A DNA stretch of 8,589 nt from Oscillospiraceae bacterium (GTDB taxonomy: Bacteria > Bacillota_A > Clostridia > Oscillospirales > Ruminococcaceae), in contig JAFQAF010000253.1 of NCBI GenBank assembly GCA_017400025.1, positions 1-8,589 of the forward strand, written 5' to 3'. Positions 6,496 through 8,589 of this stretch are shown one piece after another. Below the pieces are notes generated by a model, which made no database searches, was not told the origin of the DNA, and saw only the letters and a list, made by a program, of their open reading frames with translations. The first letter of the stretch is position 1, and each line of letters opens with the position of its first letter. A program made the translations under genes and the position numbers.

Positions 6496-6996
6496 TTATA
6501 CAATACTGTTTTCTATAATCTGTGCTATTTCGTCGCTGGATTTGCCCAGGGCAAAGGCGAATTCATTGTACACCATTTCCTGTGCACGTTTGAGGAAATT
6601 GGTCTGGGTCTGGTTCAGGCTTTTGTTGCGCCTGGCCATTTCACGTTTTTTCAGAGTAAGGCTTACTATAACCTGCAGCAGGTTTGCGCTGTCATAGGTC
6701 TGCATCATGGACTGGTAAAAATCCTGAATAGCCTTTGGGTTGCGGCTTTCAGGGTAAGCCGGCTGTATATCCTTTATAGCCTCTATATATTCCTGCACCC
6801 TGCCGCTGGTAAGGGCATAGCGCATAAAGGCCTTTGTGTCTGTAGGCACATAAATCATTTCGCGGTGATTTTTGGACAGTGGCTGCAGGGTGTAATAATC
6901 CACATGGGTTGGCAGACCGACACCGGGGTCACCTATACTTATCACTTCACACACGCCGGTGGAAGAATAAAAAACAATATCGCCTACGTTAAACAC
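6496..6996 (-). CDS. CarD/CdnL-family RNA polymerase-binding transcription regulator
   Basis: The protein has 166 residues from the preferred GTG start at 6996. The N-terminal CarD/TRCF RNA-polymerase interaction domain (1 to about 55) shows MFNVGDIVFYSSTGVCEVISI (1-21), YYTLQPL (34-40) and MIYVPTD (47-53), typical of the Tudor-like fold that contacts the RNAP beta lobe. The rest (about 56-166) is helical and basic, as in the DNA-binding domain that stabilises open promoter complexes in CarD and CdnL. A GTG at 7008 in the same frame would add four residues, but it lies on top of the AAAGGTG ribosome binding site, which is well spaced (about 9 bases) for 6996. The first residue then falls where CarD proteins normally begin. 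It has its own promoter and is divergent from the flavoprotein gene. It probably acts globally on transcription initiation rather than on neighbours. Confidence 0.9.
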   Translation of the reverse strand: MFNVGDIVFYSSTGVCEVISIGDPGVGLPTHVDYYTLQPLSKNHREMIYVPTDTKAFMRYALTSGRVQEYIEAIKDIQPAYPESRNPKAIQDFYQSMMQTYDSANLLQVIVSLTLKKREMARRNKSLNQTQTNFLKRAQEMVYNEFAFALGKSSDEIAQIIENSIV

Positions 6997-7031
6997 TTTG
7001 ATACACACCTTTCATAGTTTTCTTAAGTATA

Positions 7032-7060
7032 ATTATACCTAATTTTACAAAGAAAATCAA
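7032..7060 (-). promoter_or_regulatory. promoter of the carD-like gene
   Basis: On the minus strand TTGATT (7060-7055, 4 of 6) and a perfect TATAAT (7037-7032) are spaced by 17 bases. The start would be near 7025, giving a leader of about 28 bases with the AAAGGTG site before the GTG at 6996. This also argues against a longer upstream coding start. Confidence 0.75.
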
Positions 7061-7107
7061 AGGCGCTTTTGAAGTTTATATAATTTCGTCATTGTGTCGA
7101 ATTTTTT

Positions 7108-7128
7108 ATCATATACACTTTATATGAT
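7108..7128. repeat. perfect inverted repeat in the carD/flavoprotein divergent region
   Basis: ATCATATA (7108-7115) and TATATGAT (7121-7128) are perfect 8-base complements with a 5-base spacer, CACTT. The site lies 47 bases upstream of the carD-like -35 and 19 bases upstream of the flavoprotein -35. There is no T tract or G+C-rich stem, so an operator is more likely than a terminator. Confidence 0.6.
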
Positions 7129-7146
7129 TTGTGAAATTTGGCACAG
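7129..7146. promoter_or_regulatory. Rex-like or Crp/Fnr-like operator candidate
   Basis: TTGTGAAATTTGGCACAG (7129-7146) matches the Gram-positive Rex consensus TTGTGAA-WWWW-TTCACAA at 15 of 18 positions. It also reads as TGTGA-N6-GCACA (7130-7145), one base off the Crp/Fnr form. It abuts the flavoprotein -35 at 7148, with its centre about 46 bases before the predicted start. The right half-site is degenerate, so the identity of the binding protein is open. Confidence 0.4.
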
Positions 7147-7147
7147 A

Positions 7148-7177
7148 TAGACAAAAAGCCACCCTCTGTGTTACAAT
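7148..7177 (+). promoter_or_regulatory. promoter of the flavoprotein operon
   Basis: TAGACA (7148-7153, 5 of 6) and TACAAT (7172-7177, 5 of 6) are spaced by 18 bases. The start would be near 7184. An imperfect dyad, TTACAATT-N10-AATTGTGA (7171-7196, 7 of 8 pairs), overlaps the -10 and the ribosome binding site region. A CACAGA/TCTGTG pair (7142-7147 with 7165-7170) spans the -35. Confidence 0.65.
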
Positions 7178-7206
7178 TGATACAAATAAATTGTGAAGGT
7201 GAAAAT

Positions 7207-7824
7207 ATGAAAGTTTTGCTTGTAAACGGAAGCCCGCGCAGCGGCAGCAACACTGCCATTGCCCTGGAGGAAATGAAAAAGGTATTCAGCGAAGAAGGCA
7301 TAGAAACAGTGACACTGAACATAGGCACAAAGGATGTGCGCGGCTGTATTGCCTGCGGAAAATGCAGGGAAAAAGGCAGCTGTGTGTTCGGCGATGTGGT
7401 GAACGAAGCCGCAGAAATACTGGCAGAATGTGACGGTATGGTGGTGGGCACACCGGTGTACTACGCCTCTGCCAACGGCACAGTGTTCAGCTTTATGGAC
7501 AGACTGTTCTATTCCTACAGAGGCGAGTTGCACATGAAGGTGGGGGCTGTGGCAGCAGTGGCACGCCGCGGCGGCATTACATCCACCTTTGACCGGATAA
7601 ACAAATACTTTACCATTTCCGGCATGCCGGTGGCCAGCGGCCAGTACTGGAACGGCATACACGGTTCTGCCCCAGGCGAAGCAGAGCAGGACGGCGAGGG
7701 CCTGCAGCAGATGCGCACCCTGGCAAGAAATATGGCTTTTCTGATGAAAAGCATTGCCCTGGGCAAGGAAAAATACGGCCTGCCTGAAAAGGAACGGCCG
7801 GTGAGAACAAACTTTATCAGATAG
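7207..7824 (+). CDS. flavodoxin-fold NAD(P)H/FMN oxidoreductase, iron-sulfur flavoprotein type
   Basis: This is a 205-residue cytoplasmic redox protein. The start MKVLLVNGSPRSGSNT (1-16) gives the first beta strand and the FMN phosphate loop. GTPVYYASANG (81-91) and ARRGG (119-123) match the flavin-ring loops of the NADPH-dependent FMN reductase family. Between them, CIACGKCREKGSC gives Cys47, 50, 53 and 59, spaced CX2CX2CX5C. This fits the compact 4Fe-4S motif of archaeal and clostridial iron-sulfur flavoproteins (Isf), which move electrons and can reduce O2 or H2O2 in anaerobes. Some relatives keep the Cys motif without proven cluster binding, so cluster content is inferred. The ATG at 7207 is chosen for AAGGTG 6 bases upstream; in-frame upstream starts fall before the promoter. 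It is first in a likely operon with the histidine phosphatase (40 bases later) and a lipoprotein. Confidence 0.9.
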   Translation: MKVLLVNGSPRSGSNTAIALEEMKKVFSEEGIETVTLNIGTKDVRGCIACGKCREKGSCVFGDVVNEAAEILAECDGMVVGTPVYYASANGTVFSFMDRLFYSYRGELHMKVGAVAAVARRGGITSTFDRINKYFTISGMPVASGQYWNGIHGSAPGEAEQDGEGLQQMRTLARNMAFLMKSIALGKEKYGLPEKERPVRTNFIR

Positions 7825-7836
7825 TTTTCTGATAAA
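7813..7836 (+). other. AT-rich stem-loop over the flavoprotein stop codon
   Basis: TTTATCAG (7813-7820) and CTGATAAA (7829-7836) are perfect 8-base complements with an 8-base loop containing the TAG stop. There is no T tract after it, so it is not a standard terminator. It may limit read-through or mark an RNA processing site; a chance fold is also possible. Confidence 0.35.
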
Positions 7837-7864
7837 AACCACACTTTACACCAAGGAGAAAACC

Positions 7865-8395
7865 ATGAAAATATATGTGGCACGCCATGGGCAGACCCGG
7901 CTGAACGCCGAAAACCGCGTTTGCGGCAGCACAGACATACCACTGACAGAAACTGGCCTGCGGCAGGCACAGCGGCTGGCTGAAAACGCCCGGGACAAGG
8001 GCATAGAGGTAATAATAGCCTCTGATATGATACGTGCACGCCAGACAGCCCGGGCAGTGGCAGAAAGACTGGGGCTGCCGGTGGAAACTGACCGCCGCCT
8101 GCGCGAGCAGGACTTTGGCCGGTATGAAGGCAGTGACCGTGACGACCCGGTGTATCAGGCGGAAAAGAGAAAATTTGCCCACAGCCATTTTGGGGGCGAA
8201 TCCATTATGAAGCTGGCACAGCGAGTGTACAACCGGATGGACGAAATTGTGGAGAAATACAGCGGCAGGACAGTGCTGATTGTGTGCCACGGCGGCGTAT
8301 GCCGCACAATAAAGACATATTTCCAGGATATGGAAAACGAGGAATACTGCTCTTTCTCACCGCCTAACCGGGCACTGATGGAATTTGAAATCTGA
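7865..8395 (+). CDS. histidine phosphatase (phosphoglycerate mutase-like) family protein
   Basis: This 176-residue cytoplasmic enzyme belongs to the branch-1 histidine phosphatase superfamily. The phospho-accepting RHG motif is at 7-9 (ARHGQT), Arg57 lies in SDMIRARQTA (53-62), the acid is Glu81 in REQDFGRYEG (80-89), and the second His is His142 in CHGG (141-144). All expected catalytic residues are present. At 176 residues it is shorter than glycolytic dPGM (about 230-250) and fits small broad-specificity phosphatases or cobalamin-type CobC phosphatases. No cobalamin genes are nearby, so the substrate is unknown. AAGGAG lies 6 bases before the ATG. It follows the flavoprotein gene by 40 bases and precedes the lipoprotein gene by 32 bases, so the three are probably cotranscribed. 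Confidence 0.92.
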   Translation: MKIYVARHGQTRLNAENRVCGSTDIPLTETGLRQAQRLAENARDKGIEVIIASDMIRARQTARAVAERLGLPVETDRRLREQDFGRYEGSDRDDPVYQAEKRKFAHSHFGGESIMKLAQRVYNRMDEIVEKYSGRTVLIVCHGGVCRTIKTYFQDMENEEYCSFSPPNRALMEFEI

Positions 8396-8427
8396 CATTG
8401 CATCATACAGATAAAGGAGAAGAATGA

Positions 8428-8589
8428 ATGAAAAGAATAATTGCCTTTGTTATGGCCGCAGTGCTGGCAGTGGGGCTGACCGGCTGTGACAGCCGGCCGG
8501 TTACATACGATTTCTACACCGGTTTCCGGCTTCCTGTTGCAGAAGAGATACAGCGGCGGGACACAGAGGGCTATACAGATATAACAAAC
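8428..8589 (+). CDS. lipoprotein, N-terminal part (cut by window edge), function unknown
   Basis: The first 54 residues are visible. MKRIIAFVMAAVLAVGLTGC is a classic lipoprotein signal peptide: a basic start, a hydrophobic core and the lipobox LTGC with Cys20. The mature protein would be lipid-anchored on the outer face of the cytoplasmic membrane. The following 34 residues (DSRPVTYDFYTGFRLP...) match no family I recognise. AAAGGAG lies 8 bases before the ATG at 8428; an ATG at 8424 is in another frame and closer than usual. It is third in the run after the flavoprotein and phosphatase genes. The rest of the protein lies beyond the window. Confidence 0.85.
   Translation, partial: MKRIIAFVMAAVLAVGLTGCDSRPVTYDFYTGFRLPVAEEIQRRDTEGYTDITN

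Noticed and set aside
7138..7206. A longer start (TTG at 7138) for the flavoprotein
   Set aside because: The promoter -35 and -10 lie inside this extension, no ribosome binding site precedes it, and the flavodoxin fold begins properly at the ATG at 7207.
7171..7842. A 223-codon open frame on the minus strand opposite the flavoprotein gene
   Set aside because: It is the antisense of a clearly recognised flavoprotein, with Cys/His/Phe-rich composition and no ribosome binding site.
1..8589. Mobile elements, CRISPR arrays, tRNA or rRNA genes
   Set aside because: No transposase or integrase, no direct repeats with regular spacing, and no cloverleaf or rRNA-like segment seen by eye.

Overview
The window looks like ordinary chromosome from a low-to-mid GC Bacillota, most likely a gut-type anaerobe of class Clostridia. 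This is inferred from strong AGGAGG-type ribosome binding sites, sigma-A-like promoters with 17-18 bp spacers, short hairpin terminators, CTG- and ACA-rich codon use, and the families present (CarD-like regulator, small redox flavoprotein, MarR/MFS pair). I cannot name the species. There are ten genes, two of them cut by the window ends. I see no insertion sequence, integrase, CRISPR array, tRNA or rRNA, and the genes do not differ obviously in composition.

Left part, minus strand (1-2130): transcription runs right to left through ychF (translation-associated ATPase), a small basic membrane-anchored protein of unknown function, and mtnN (MTA/SAH nucleosidase, cut by the left edge). ychF has a clear promoter. 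The gaps of 84 and 87 bp hold a weaker promoter candidate and a hairpin.

Middle, minus strand (2265-4329): an MFS transporter and, upstream of it, a MarR-family repressor. Each has its own promoter and its own terminator, so they are separate units. The transporter promoter carries an imperfect palindrome between -35 and -10, and the marR start region carries a perfect 12-bp palindrome. The simplest reading is a MarR repressor controlling the transporter and itself, with an unknown ligand.

Divergent from marR on the plus strand (4480-5307) is a multi-pass membrane protein of unknown function. It converges on a LysR-type regulator (minus, 5411-6295), and one two-way hairpin terminator lies between them. 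The LysR gene has its own promoter with a 12-bp palindrome next to the -35. No target gene is evident nearby.

Right part (6448-8589): a CarD-like RNA polymerase-binding regulator (minus) is divergent from a plus-strand run of three genes: an FMN/iron-sulfur type flavoprotein, a histidine-phosphatase-family enzyme, and a lipoprotein cut by the right edge. The shared intergenic region is dense in dyad symmetry. It includes a perfect 8-5-8 inverted repeat and, just upstream of the flavoprotein -35 box, a site resembling Rex or Crp/Fnr operators. This is the most interesting regulatory spot in the window. I found no convincing new multi-gene system. The best unknowns are the conserved-looking membrane protein, the small basic protein and the flavoprotein/phosphatase/lipoprotein cluster.
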